This document shows, piece after piece, positions 53,593 to 62,205 of a stretch of 64,000 bases of DNA. The notes below the pieces were generated by a model. The model was given only the letters and a program-made list of their open reading frames with translations. It did not search any database and was not told where the DNA came from. Made by a program: the position numbers and the translations under genes. The stretch's first letter is position 1. Each line of letters starts with the position of its first letter. The stretch is from Mycobacterium heidelbergense. GTDB taxonomy: Bacteria > Actinomycetota > Actinomycetes > Mycobacteriales > Mycobacteriaceae. The stretch lies in the NCBI RefSeq assembly GCF_010730745.1, contig NZ_AP022615.1, positions 1,116,001 through 1,180,000 on the forward strand. The letters are read 5' to 3'.

Positions 53593-55113
53593 ATGACCGC
53601 ACAGATCCCGCACTTCATCGATGGGAAGCGCACCGCCGGCCAGTCCACCCGCACCGCCGACGTCTTCAACCCCAGCACCGGCGAGGTGCAGGCGAAAGTG
53701 CCGATGGCCGGCAAGGCCGACGTCGACGCGGCGGTGGCCTCGGCCGTCGAGGCTCAAAAGGGTTGGGCCGCATGGAATCCACAGCGCCGCGCCCGCGTGC
53801 TGATGCGATTCATCGAGCTGGTCAACAAGAACAGCGACGAGCTGGCCGAGCTGCTGTCGCGCGAGCACGGCAAGACGGTGCCCGACGCGCGCGGCGACAT
53901 CCAGCGCGGCATCGAGGTCATCGAGTTCTGCATCGGGATTCCCCACCTGCTCAAGGGCGAGTACAGCGAGGGCGCCGGCCCCGGCATCGACGTCTACTCC
54001 CTAAGGCAGCCGCTGGGCGTGGTCGCGGGCATCACCCCGTTCAACTTCCCCGCGATGATCCCGCTGTGGAAGGCCGGGCCCGCCCTCGCGTGCGGAAATG
54101 CGTTCGTGCTCAAACCCAGTGAGCGTGACCCGTCGGTTCCGGTGCGGCTGGCCGAGCTGTTCGTCGAGGCCGGCCTGCCGCCGGGCGTGCTCCAGGTCGT
54201 CCACGGCGACAAGGAGGCCGTCGACGCGATCCTGCAGCACCCCGACATCAAGGCCGTGGGCTTTGTCGGCAGCTCCGACATCGCCCAGTACATCTACGCG
54301 ACGGCCGCGGCGACCGGCAAGCGGTCCCAATGCTTCGGCGGCGCCAAGAACCACATGGTCGTGATGCCCGACGCCGACCTCGACCAGGCCGTCGACGCGC
54401 TGATCGGCGCCGGGTACGGCAGCGCCGGCGAGCGCTGCATGGCGATCAGCGTCGCGGTGCCCGTCGGGGAGCAGACCGCGGACCGGTTGCGCGCCAGGCT
54501 GATTGAGCGGATCAACAACCTGCGCGTCGGGCACAGCCTGGACCCCAAGGCCGACTACGGTCCGCTGGTCACCGAGGCCGCGGTGGCGCGGGTCCGCGAC
54601 TACATCGGCCAAGGCGTCGACGCGGGAGCCGAACTGGTCATCGACGGCCGCGAACGAACCAGCGACGACCTGGCATTCGGTGACGCCAACCTGGAGGGCG
54701 GATTCTTCATCGGCCCCACCCTGTTCGACCACGTCACGCCCGACATGTCGATCTACACCGACGAGATCTTCGGGCCGGTGCTATGCATCGTGCGCGCTCA
54801 TGATTACGAAGAGGCGTTGCGGCTGCCGTCGGAGCACGAGTACGGCAACGGCGTCGCGGTCTTCACCCGCGACGGCGACACGGCCCGCGATTTCGTATCC
54901 CGGGTGCAGGTCGGGATGGTCGGTGTCAACGTGCCGATCCCGGTCCCGGTGGCCTATCACACCTTCGGCGGCTGGAAGCGCTCCGGCTTCGGCGACCTCA
55001 ACCAACACGGCCCGGCGTCGATCCAGTTCTACACCAAGGTCAAGACCGTCACGTCGCGGTGGCCGTCGGGCATCAAGGACGGCGCCGAATTCGTCATCCC
55101 CACAATGAATTAG
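53593..55113 (+). CDS. mmsA: Methylmalonate-semialdehyde dehydrogenase (acylating)
   Basis: The 506-residue aldehyde dehydrogenase (Rv0753c, 510 aa) has the catalytic cysteine C282 in YGSAGERCMAIS and the cofactor region ITPFNFPAMIPLWKAGPALA. It converts (S)-methylmalonate semialdehyde to propionyl-CoA in valine breakdown. The ATG at 53593 (MTAQIPHFIDGKRT) fits M. tuberculosis; earlier in-frame codons are ignored. First gene of mmsA-fadE9-mmsB. The 114-base gap to the toxin start contains a partly symmetric AT-rich stretch (53545-53577) that could be an operator. Confidence 0.96.
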   Translation: MTAQIPHFIDGKRTAGQSTRTADVFNPSTGEVQAKVPMAGKADVDAAVASAVEAQKGWAAWNPQRRARVLMRFIELVNKNSDELAELLSREHGKTVPDARGDIQRGIEVIEFCIGIPHLLKGEYSEGAGPGIDVYSLRQPLGVVAGITPFNFPAMIPLWKAGPALACGNAFVLKPSERDPSVPVRLAELFVEAGLPPGVLQVVHGDKEAVDAILQHPDIKAVGFVGSSDIAQYIYATAAATGKRSQCFGGAKNHMVVMPDADLDQAVDALIGAGYGSAGERCMAISVAVPVGEQTADRLRARLIERINNLRVGHSLDPKADYGPLVTEAAVARVRDYIGQGVDAGAELVIDGRERTSDDLAFGDANLEGGFFIGPTLFDHVTPDMSIYTDEIFGPVLCIVRAHDYEEALRLPSEHEYGNGVAVFTRDGDTARDFVSRVQVGMVGVNVPIPVPVAYHTFGGWKRSGFGDLNQHGPASIQFYTKVKTVTSRWPSGIKDGAEFVIPTMN

Positions 55114-55120
55114 AGCCACC

Positions 55121-56281
55121 ATGTTCACCCTGAACGATGACGAGCGGGTCATCACCGAGACGGCCGCCGCGTTCGCCGCCAAGCGCCTCGCCCCGCACGC
55201 GCTGGAATGGGATGCCACCAAACACTTTCCGACCGACGAGCTGCGCGAGGCCGCCGAACTGGGCATGGCGGCCATCTACTGCCGCGAGGACGTCGGCGGC
55301 AGTGGGCTGCGCCGGCTCGACGGGGTCCGCATCTTCGAGCAGCTGGCCATCGCCGACCCGACGACCGCCGCATTCCTGTCCATCCACAACATGTGCGCGT
55401 GGATGATCGACCGGTTCGGCACCGCCGAACAGCGCAAGATCTGGATACCGCGGTTGGCGTCGATGGACGTTATCGCCAGCTACTGCCTGACCGAGCCCGG
55501 GGCCGGCTCCGACGCCGCCGCGTTGAGCACCCGCGCCGTCAAACACGGTGGTGACTATGTGCTCGACGGCGTCAAGCAGTTCATCTCCGGCGCGGGCGCC
55601 TCGGACGTGTATGTGGTGATGGCACGCACGGGAGAGGCCGGCCCGCGCGGCATCTCGGCCTTCGTCGTCGAAAAGGGCACTGAGGGCCTAAGTTTCGGCG
55701 GGCCCGAGGAGAAGATGGGCTGGCACGCGCAGCCCACCGCGCAGGTGATCCTGGAGGGGGTGCGGGTCCCCGCCGACGCGATGCTGGGCGGCGGGGACGG
55801 CGAGGGCGCCGGCTTCGGCATCGCGATGAACGGCCTCAACGGCGGACGGCTCAACATCGCGGCGTGCTCGCTCGGCGGCGCGCAGGCGGCCTTCGACAAG
55901 GCGGGGGCCTACGTGCGGGAGCGGCGGGCGTTCGGGTCCGCCCTGCTCGACGAGCCGACCGTCCGGTTCACCCTGGCCGACATGGCCACCGGGCTGGAAA
56001 CCTCGCGGATGATGTTGTGGCGGGCCGCGAATGCGTTGGACGCCGACGACCCCGACAAGGTCGAGCTGTGCGCGATGGCCAAGCGCTACGTCACCGACAC
56101 GTGCTTCGAGGTGGCGGACAAGGCCCTGCAATTGCATGGCGGCTATGGCTATTTGCGCGAGTATGGTCTGGAAAAGATCGTTCGCGATCTGCGGGTGCAT
56201 CGAATCCTGGAAGGGACCAACGAAATCATGCGGGTGGTCATCGGCCGGGCCGAGGCCGCGCGGGTGCGTGCCAGCGCGTAG
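55121..56281 (+). CDS. fadE9: Acyl-CoA dehydrogenase FadE9 (probable isobutyryl-CoA dehydrogenase)
   Basis: The 386-residue flavoenzyme has the acyl-CoA dehydrogenase signatures CLTEPGAGSDAAALST and QLHGGYGYLREYGLEKIVRD, with the catalytic glutamate in ILEGTNEIMR. Position between mmsA and mmsB indicates isobutyryl-CoA oxidation in valine catabolism. Orthologue of Rv0752c. Seven bases after mmsA. Confidence 0.94.
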   Translation: MFTLNDDERVITETAAAFAAKRLAPHALEWDATKHFPTDELREAAELGMAAIYCREDVGGSGLRRLDGVRIFEQLAIADPTTAAFLSIHNMCAWMIDRFGTAEQRKIWIPRLASMDVIASYCLTEPGAGSDAAALSTRAVKHGGDYVLDGVKQFISGAGASDVYVVMARTGEAGPRGISAFVVEKGTEGLSFGGPEEKMGWHAQPTAQVILEGVRVPADAMLGGGDGEGAGFGIAMNGLNGGRLNIAACSLGGAQAAFDKAGAYVRERRAFGSALLDEPTVRFTLADMATGLETSRMMLWRAANALDADDPDKVELCAMAKRYVTDTCFEVADKALQLHGGYGYLREYGLEKIVRDLRVHRILEGTNEIMRVVIGRAEAARVRASA

Positions 56282-56290
56282 GAGGGTCAG

Positions 56291-57160
56291 TTGACGGCTA
56301 TCGCGTTCCTGGGGCTCGGCAACATGGGCGGCCCGATGTCGGCGAACCTCGTCAGCGCCGGCCACACCGTGCGCGGGTTCGATCCGGTGGCCGCGGCCGC
56401 CGCGACCGCGGGCGGCGTCGCGGTATTCGACAGCGCCGCCGACGCGGTGGCCGACGCCGACGCGGTCATCACCATGCTGCCCAACGGCGACGTCGTCAAG
56501 CGCTGCTACGCAGACATTCTGCCGGCCGCGCGGTCGGGCGCGCTGTTCATCGACAGCTCCACGATCTCGGTCAACGACGCCCGCGAGGTGCATTCGCTGG
56601 CGGAATCGCGCGGGGTGTCGCAGCTCGACGCGCCGGTTTCCGGTGGGGTGAAGGGTGCCGTCGCCGGCACGCTGGCGTTCATGGTGGGCGGCGATGAGTC
56701 TGCGCTGCAGTGCGCCCGGCCGGTGCTGGAACCCATGGCGGGCAAGATCATTCACTGCGGCGCGGCCGGGGCCGGGCAGGCCGCCAAGGTGTGCAACAAC
56801 ATGGTGCTGGCGGTACAACAGATCGTGATCGGCGAGGCGTTCGTACTGGCCGAAAAGCTAGGGCTATCGGCACAGTCCCTCTTCGATGTCATCACCGGCG
56901 CCACCGGCAATTGCTGGGCGGTGCACACCAATTGCCCCGTGCCGGGCCCGGTTCCGACGTCACCGGCCAACAACGACTTCAAGCCGGGCTTCGCGACCGC
57001 GCTGATGAACAAGGACCTGGGCCTGGCGATGGACGCGGTGGCCTCGACCGGTTCGTCGGCGCCGCTGGGCACCCACGCCGCCGAAATCTACGCAAAGTTC
57101 GCCGCCGACCACGGCGCCTTGGACTTCAGCGCCGTCATCGAGATGTTGCGCTCGAGTTGA
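56291..57160 (+). CDS. mmsB: 3-hydroxyisobutyrate dehydrogenase MmsB
   Basis: The 289-residue beta-hydroxyacid dehydrogenase starts at TTG 56291 with GGAGGG just upstream. NAD-binding AIAFLGLGNMGGPMSANL, substrate-binding DAPVSGGVKGAVAGTLAF and the catalytic lysine in GAGQAAKVCNNM are all present. Oxidises 3-hydroxyisobutyrate to methylmalonate semialdehyde, the substrate of MmsA. Orthologue of Rv0751c. Ends 11 bases before the convergent marR-type gene. Confidence 0.95.
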   Translation: MTAIAFLGLGNMGGPMSANLVSAGHTVRGFDPVAAAAATAGGVAVFDSAADAVADADAVITMLPNGDVVKRCYADILPAARSGALFIDSSTISVNDAREVHSLAESRGVSQLDAPVSGGVKGAVAGTLAFMVGGDESALQCARPVLEPMAGKIIHCGAAGAGQAAKVCNNMVLAVQQIVIGEAFVLAEKLGLSAQSLFDVITGATGNCWAVHTNCPVPGPVPTSPANNDFKPGFATALMNKDLGLAMDAVASTGSSAPLGTHAAEIYAKFAADHGALDFSAVIEMLRSS

Positions 57161-57171
57161 TTCACGCCGGG

Positions 57172-57675
57172 TCAGAAGTCGCCGGCGTTGCGCCGCAACG
57201 TTTCGATCGATGACACCAGCGCCTCGGATTCGCCGGCGCCCATCCCGATGTCGGCGAACACCTGCTCGTTGAGCGTGACGGTGGCGTCCTCGACGGTGGA
57301 ACGGCCGAGATCGGTGATCCGCACCAGCGTCGTCCGGCCGTCGGTGGGGTGCGGCACCCGCTGAACCAGCCCGTCGGCCTCGAGCCGGCGGATGGCGTGG
57401 GTCACGCTGGTGACGTGAACCTGCAACCGATCGGACGCCTTGGTAATGGGCAGCGCCCCCGTCCGGCTGAACGCCAGCAGCCGCAGCAGCTCGAAGCGGG
57501 AAAAGCTCAAGTCGTAAGGGCGCAAGGCATTCTCGACGCGGGCCAGCAGGATCTGGTGCGCCCGCATCACCGACGTGACCGCGACCATGCCCTGCGACAC
57601 GTCGCCCCATCCGGCGCGCTCCCAGTTGTCGCGCGCCGCAGCGATCGGATCGCGTTTGGATCGTGAGTCGGCCAC
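57172..57675 (-). CDS. MarR-family transcriptional regulator (Rv0737 type)
   Basis: The 167-residue protein has a MarR winged helix (SFSRFELLRLLAFSRTGALP; VHVTSVTHAIRRLEADGLVQ; PTDGRTTLVRITDLGRSTVE). Orthologue of Rv0737 by sequence size and by nearness to rslA-sigL. It begins eight bases after the aminotransferase stop and is probably the last gene of the ThDP-enzyme operon, which it may regulate. Confidence 0.9.
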   Translation of the reverse strand: MADSRSKRDPIAAARDNWERAGWGDVSQGMVAVTSVMRAHQILLARVENALRPYDLSFSRFELLRLLAFSRTGALPITKASDRLQVHVTSVTHAIRRLEADGLVQRVPHPTDGRTTLVRITDLGRSTVEDATVTLNEQVFADIGMGAGESEALVSSIETLRRNAGDF

Positions 57676-57683
57676 GCCCTTTC

Positions 57684-58742
57684 TTACCGCATCCGCGACC
57701 CCAGCGTGGCCTTTCCCGTGGCCGACAGCACGGCCAGGGACGACGCGCGGTTGCCCACGGTAATCCGCGCGCCGCCATCCGCGTAACAGCGGACCTGGAG
57801 TCCGCTGTCGGCGAATACCTCATGCCACGGCCGACCCCGCCCACCCCTCGACGGCAGGTACACGAAGTTCGCATGCGCGTCGGTCGTGTATATCCCCGTG
57901 GCGCTCAGGCGCATCTGAAGATAGCGGCGTTCGGCATTGATCGCCTGAATCCGCTGCAGCAGTTGGCCTTCCGCGTTGTACGACGCCGCCACCGCAAGCA
58001 AACTGGTGATCGCGACGCCGAACGGCAGCTGCTGGGCCCACAGCGTCGCGGCCAGCTCCGGCGACGCCACCCCGTACCCGATCCGCAGCCCGGCCAGCCC
58101 GTAGGCCTTAGAGAAGGTCCGTACCACCACCACGTTGGGAAAACGCGCGACCAGCGCCGAGACGTCGATCCAGTGCTCGGGGGCGGCGAATTCGATATAC
58201 GCCTCGTCGAGCAGCACGAAGGTGTCGCGCGGCACCCGGCGCAGGAACCGCAACAGCGCGGCCCCGGGCGCCAGCGTTCCGGTCGGGTTGTGTGGGCGGC
58301 ACACCACCACCACGCGGGCGCTCGCGGCGGCGTCGGCGAGGCTGTCGAGGTCGTTGTGACCGTTCCTCTCGAGGGGGACGGTCAGCGATTTCAGCCGCGC
58401 CATCCGCGCGATGATGGGGTAACCGTCGAAGGTCGGCGACGCCATGGCTATCGCGTCGCCCGGCGTGGTCAGCGCGTGCAGGGCCTGCAACGCCACGCCC
58501 GTCGCGCCGGCGCCCAGCACCACGCGGTCGGCGGGCAGGCCGATGCGGTTGGCGATCAGGCCGCGCAGCCGTTCGGGGAGGAACTCCGGATACCGATTCA
58601 CCGCGTGGATGGAGCGGATCAACGCCGACCGTACCGCCGGCAGCGGCGGGAATGGATTTTCGTTGAGCGACAGCGCAAGTGGGTCGATGGCGTTGGGAAA
58701 CGCCTCGTCGATTTCGGTGGCGAAGCGGCCGACGGGTTGCAT
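57684..58742 (-). CDS. Aminotransferase, aromatic/histidinol-phosphate type (Pat/HisC-like)
   Basis: The 352-residue fold-type I PLP enzyme has the cofactor lysine in VVRTFSKAYGLAGLRIGYGV, SLNENPFPPLPAVRSALI near the N-terminus and VVCRPHNPTGTLAP. This is the pattern of phenylalanine/histidinol-phosphate aminotransferases. The ATG at 58742 overlaps the upstream stop (TGATG). It sits in a biosynthetic-looking operon and not with his genes, so a role with an aromatic or branched keto acid is inferred. Confidence 0.9.
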   Translation of the reverse strand: MQPVGRFATEIDEAFPNAIDPLALSLNENPFPPLPAVRSALIRSIHAVNRYPEFLPERLRGLIANRIGLPADRVVLGAGATGVALQALHALTTPGDAIAMASPTFDGYPIIARMARLKSLTVPLERNGHNDLDSLADAAASARVVVVCRPHNPTGTLAPGAALLRFLRRVPRDTFVLLDEAYIEFAAPEHWIDVSALVARFPNVVVVRTFSKAYGLAGLRIGYGVASPELAATLWAQQLPFGVAITSLLAVAASYNAEGQLLQRIQAINAERRYLQMRLSATGIYTTDAHANFVYLPSRGGRGRPWHEVFADSGLQVRCYADGGARITVGNRASSLAVLSATGKATLGSRMR

Positions 58743-59761
58743 CAGCCCCGCCCGCCCCAGCGCACCGCCGCCGCGCCGGCGAAGTCGCCGGCATGGGCGA
58801 AGGCCGCCATCATGACCACGTCGCCGGCCTTGACCTGACCGTCGGCTATCGCGCGGTCGAGGTTGATCGGGATTCCGGCGCCAAACAGGTTGCCGCACTG
58901 ATCAAAAGTGTCCCGATGGCGTTCGGGGGGCAGCTCGAGCGCGTCGCGCCAATTGCGCAGGAACGCCCGGTTGGGCTGGTTAGTGACCAACAGATCGATG
59001 TCCTTGGCGGCCAAGCCGATTCGGTCACAGACCGCCAGCGCCACTTCGGGAACCTGTCGGTTGCCCCGGGCCAGCACCTTGGTGACCTTGCTTTCGGTGA
59101 AGCCGATGCTGCCCTCGCCGGGCCCGGCCTGCCACCACTTGCGCGGCGGGTCGTAGGAGAGCGTCATTTCACCGGCGTATTCGCCATAGGTGCGGCATTC
59201 GACGTCGAGGATGGGCGACCGGTCACCCACCGTGACCAGCCCGACCGCCGCCCCGTCGCCGGGCACCGCGGACTGCGCCTTGCGGCGAATCGTCGGCTGA
59301 TCGAAGAACTGCCCGGCGGCGTTCTGTGCGATCGCGATCAGCGCGGTCCGCCCCTCCCCCGCCGACAGCAGTTTGCGAGCCACGTTGAGCGCCAGCACGA
59401 ACGCGGCGCAGCCGCCGTTGTTCAGGTCGAGCACCCACGAGGGCCGCATGCCCAACCGGTGGGCGATGCCGCCGCCCTGGCCGTAGAACGCCATGTCGGG
59501 CACCTGGATGTGGGTGATCAGCACGTCGGCGCCTTCGATGACGTCGTGGCCGTGCCGGTCGATCAGGCCGTGCGCCGCGCGTTCGATCATGTCGATCGAA
59601 CTCTCGTCCGGCGCGACGTGATGGCGAAACTTCGGGGCGCGGAACATCACGTTGTCGCGCAGGTCGTCGGATCCGGCGAATTGCGCGTAGTAGTCGGCGC
59701 CGATCGGGTCGCCGGGCAGGTAGGTGGAGACGTCGATGAGGCTGACGCTCGGCGTGCTCAT
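58742..59761 (-). CDS. 3-oxoacyl-ACP synthase III-like enzyme with altered active site
   Basis: The 339-residue thiolase-fold protein of the KAS III group has the catalytic Cys118 in LDLNNGGCAAFVLAL. The active-site His of FabH (PHQAN) is replaced by Asn261 (VTNQPN), while the second Asn is kept (N291 in CGNLFGAG). Such variants often act as acyltransferases rather than condensing enzymes. Coupled to the aminotransferase gene (TGATG). Confidence 0.88.
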   Translation of the reverse strand: MSTPSVSLIDVSTYLPGDPIGADYYAQFAGSDDLRDNVMFRAPKFRHHVAPDESSIDMIERAAHGLIDRHGHDVIEGADVLITHIQVPDMAFYGQGGGIAHRLGMRPSWVLDLNNGGCAAFVLALNVARKLLSAGEGRTALIAIAQNAAGQFFDQPTIRRKAQSAVPGDGAAVGLVTVGDRSPILDVECRTYGEYAGEMTLSYDPPRKWWQAGPGEGSIGFTESKVTKVLARGNRQVPEVALAVCDRIGLAAKDIDLLVTNQPNRAFLRNWRDALELPPERHRDTFDQCGNLFGAGIPINLDRAIADGQVKAGDVVMMAAFAHAGDFAGAAAVRWGGRG

Positions 59762-59779
59762 GATGCGTTCACCCCGCCC

Positions 59780-60433
59780 TCACCGCATCCATACGGGGGT
59801 CACCGGAAGCCCGTTGCGGTGGCGGTACTCGGCGATCGCCTTGAGGTTCTTCAGCTCCAGCAGATGGCCGGCCCCGAACATGTCCCAGAAGTCGCCGACC
59901 CACACCGGGCGCTGCGGTGGCGCGGTCTCCGGGTACGGGTTGTGGTCGTAGAACGGGTGGTGGCAATTGGTCCACAGCACAACGGATCCGGGCTTGTCGA
60001 GGACGGCCTGGGCGTCGATGACGCGCATCAGATAGATCATCCACAGGTGCTTGCCCTGATCCCACGCGCAGTGGTAGTCGACGGTGCGGGCCTGCGGGTT
60101 GGCGACCGTCCGGGTGTAGATCCTGGTCTCCGAACCGAGCCGGTCGTGGGCCAGCCACAGGCCGGGTTCGTCGGTGGGGGTGAAACCGCGCAGGCTGTAG
60201 GTCCACTCCTCGAGGCTGCGCGTGTCGGCCATGTACTCGTACAGCTCGTCGGGCGGACAGTCGACGTAGTCGTTGACGGTGCAGTACTCCCCGAAGACCT
60301 GATCGTGCGGGTACACCGACCGCATCATGTCCATGATGACCGGGGTGGCCTTTTCCCGGGGGCTGGTTTCGATGCGGGTCACGCCATCGATGGGTGTGTG
60401 GATATCCTCAAGCGCTGGCAACGACATCGGCAC
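59780..60433 (-). CDS. SRPBCC-domain protein (polyketide cyclase/aromatase-like)
   Basis: The 217-residue protein has an SRPBCC/START-like core: VNDYVDCPPDELYEYMADTR, LEEWTYSLRGFTP, SETRIYTRTVANPQARTVDY, then a Trp/His-rich part (NCHHPFYDHNPYPETAPPQR). The fold binds hydrophobic ligands and sometimes catalyses cyclisation or aldol-type steps. The start overlaps the ThDP-enzyme gene by 26 bases (20 if the ATG at 60427 is used). Substrate unknown. Confidence 0.8.
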   Translation of the reverse strand: MPMSLPALEDIHTPIDGVTRIETSPREKATPVIMDMMRSVYPHDQVFGEYCTVNDYVDCPPDELYEYMADTRSLEEWTYSLRGFTPTDEPGLWLAHDRLGSETRIYTRTVANPQARTVDYHCAWDQGKHLWMIYLMRVIDAQAVLDKPGSVVLWTNCHHPFYDHNPYPETAPPQRPVWVGDFWDMFGAGHLLELKNLKAIAEYRHRNGLPVTPVWMR

Positions 60434-62150
60434 GATTCTCCTCTACACTCGCAAGCTCTTGTGTGACAGTATCTTTGGCTGATCGACCGGTGAGAAATGG
60501 TGCGAACGGCGGGATCTCGTCGGCGGCGCATTCGACGCTGACCACGGCGGGGCCGTCGACGGCGAGCGCCGCGCGCATGGCGGCGGCGAAGCCGTCGAGG
60601 TCGCCGACGTCGACGGACGTCAGCCCCGGGAACATGGCCGCCAGGCCGGAACCCAACCGGCTGGAACGGAATCGGTTGTAGCTGTATAGGTCGTCATAGA
60701 ACAGCTGTTCGCGGGTCACGCACATGGCGTGCGCGTTGTTGTTGAACAACACGAACGTCACCGGCAGCCGGTACTGCACCGCGGTATGAACCTCCATGCC
60801 GTGCATGAAAAACGCTCCGTCCCCGGCGATCACGACGGTGCGCCCGCCGGGCCGGCCGCTGCTCGGGCGCCCGAAGGCCATCCCGATGCCGGCGCCGAAG
60901 CTGTACCCCATGCCGCCCATGCCGAGCGCCACCGCGAACCTGCCGCCGCGCCGTGCCGGCAGGTAATGGACCGCCGCCGCGCCGGTGTTGCCGGCGTCGA
61001 CGACGATGTCCGCCCCGTCGGGCACGCAGCCGTCGAGCACCGCCATCGCGTCGCGATAGCGGATGCCCGCGCTCCCGCACGGCGGCGGCGTCAGTTCCGT
61101 GCGCCGCACCGCATCGGGCACGCGCACGTGGGTGGGCCGCCCCGCCCCGGACAGCGCCTGGGTCAGCATGCGCAGCGAGCCGCGCAGGTCGTCGGTGTGG
61201 ACGTGGGTGCACGGAACGTATGGCGGCGCGGAGCCGATGGAGACCGTCGGCACCGCGGCCAGCGCGTCGTCGAGGCCGGTGCGCGCGGTGACCGACAGCC
61301 GGGTGCCGACCACCAGGCACACGGCGCTGGCCGCCACCGCTTCGGCCACACCCGGGTGGCCCATGACGCCGGTCACCCCGAGCGCCGACGACGACCCGAG
61401 GCCCGGTGTGCCGGCGACGTCCTTCGCGTCGGGCACGGTCGCCACCCGCGCCCGCAGCACCGCGCGCAGCGCTTCCAGTTCCGCGCGGGCGTCGTCGCGG
61501 GCCACCTGCTCGCCGACGACGATGGTGACCGGGCCGGTCGCGTCGCGCAGCGCCGAAACGATCGGCTGGGGGTTGCCGATGGGACGCGGGTGCTGCGCGG
61601 CATGGCCGTTGCGTTCGGCGTCCACGCATCCCTGCTGAATGTCCTTGGGCAGCAACAAGACCGCCGGGCCGCCGGCGCGCGCCGCGCCGATCGCCCTCGA
61701 CAGCGCCGGCACGATGTCGGCCGGTGTGAGCACTCGCTCGCACGACACCGACACCGCGGAGAACACCGCCCGCGCGTCCAGCGATCCGTTGTCGCCGCTG
61801 GTGTCCTGAAAGCCGCCGCGGCCGTCCATGGTGAGCGGGGTTTGGCCGACCAACGCCAGCACCGGAACCCGGCTTGTCAGCGACTCCCCAAGGGCCGCGA
61901 CGAGATTCAGTGCCCCGCCGCCCGAGGTCGAGGCCACCACACCCAGCCCGGCCCCGCTGCGGCTGTATCCGTCGGCCATGGTTGCGGCGGAGAATTCGTG
62001 CTTGGCGAGTATCGCCGTGATGTCGGGCCGGAAGTGCGCGGCGTCGTACAGATCCTCGATGTTGGCGCCGTCCACGCCGAAGATGTGGTCGACGCCAACC
62101 GACGCGAGGCGCTCGACGATGTGGTCGACCACCCGCTGCTTCCTCGGCAT
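60408..62150 (-). CDS. Thiamine-diphosphate-dependent enzyme (acetolactate synthase/decarboxylase-like)
   Basis: The 580-residue protein has the three domains of the ThDP family: catalytic glutamate E52 in AKHEFSAATMADGYSR, central domain, and the ThDP-binding GDGAFFM...FNNNAH in the C-terminal part. It is not the housekeeping IlvB; no small subunit is nearby. First gene of the run with SRPBCC, KAS III-like, aminotransferase and MarR genes. Carboligation of a keto acid to an acyloin is the inferred reaction; simple decarboxylation is the alternative. Confidence 0.88.
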   Translation of the reverse strand: MPRKQRVVDHIVERLASVGVDHIFGVDGANIEDLYDAAHFRPDITAILAKHEFSAATMADGYSRSGAGLGVVASTSGGGALNLVAALGESLTSRVPVLALVGQTPLTMDGRGGFQDTSGDNGSLDARAVFSAVSVSCERVLTPADIVPALSRAIGAARAGGPAVLLLPKDIQQGCVDAERNGHAAQHPRPIGNPQPIVSALRDATGPVTIVVGEQVARDDARAELEALRAVLRARVATVPDAKDVAGTPGLGSSSALGVTGVMGHPGVAEAVAASAVCLVVGTRLSVTARTGLDDALAAVPTVSIGSAPPYVPCTHVHTDDLRGSLRMLTQALSGAGRPTHVRVPDAVRRTELTPPPCGSAGIRYRDAMAVLDGCVPDGADIVVDAGNTGAAAVHYLPARRGGRFAVALGMGGMGYSFGAGIGMAFGRPSSGRPGGRTVVIAGDGAFFMHGMEVHTAVQYRLPVTFVLFNNNAHAMCVTREQLFYDDLYSYNRFRSSRLGSGLAAMFPGLTSVDVGDLDGFAAAMRAALAVDGPAVVSVECAADEIPPFAPFLTGRSAKDTVTQELASVEENRADVVASA

Positions 62151-62151
62151 G

Positions 62152-62205
62152 CCTGTAACACGACGCGCGGGTGCCTTCAGTTCACCCGCGCGCCGTGTTT
62201 ACAGG
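62152..62205. terminator. Terminator hairpin at the end of sigL-rslA
   Basis: Arms of 22 and 23 bases (62152-62173 and 62183-62205) pair with one bulge and one mismatch, around a nine-base loop. The right arm includes the rslA stop codon, and the left arm ends just before the ThDP-enzyme start on the same strand. It should separate the sigL-rslA transcript from the biosynthetic operon. Confidence 0.75.
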
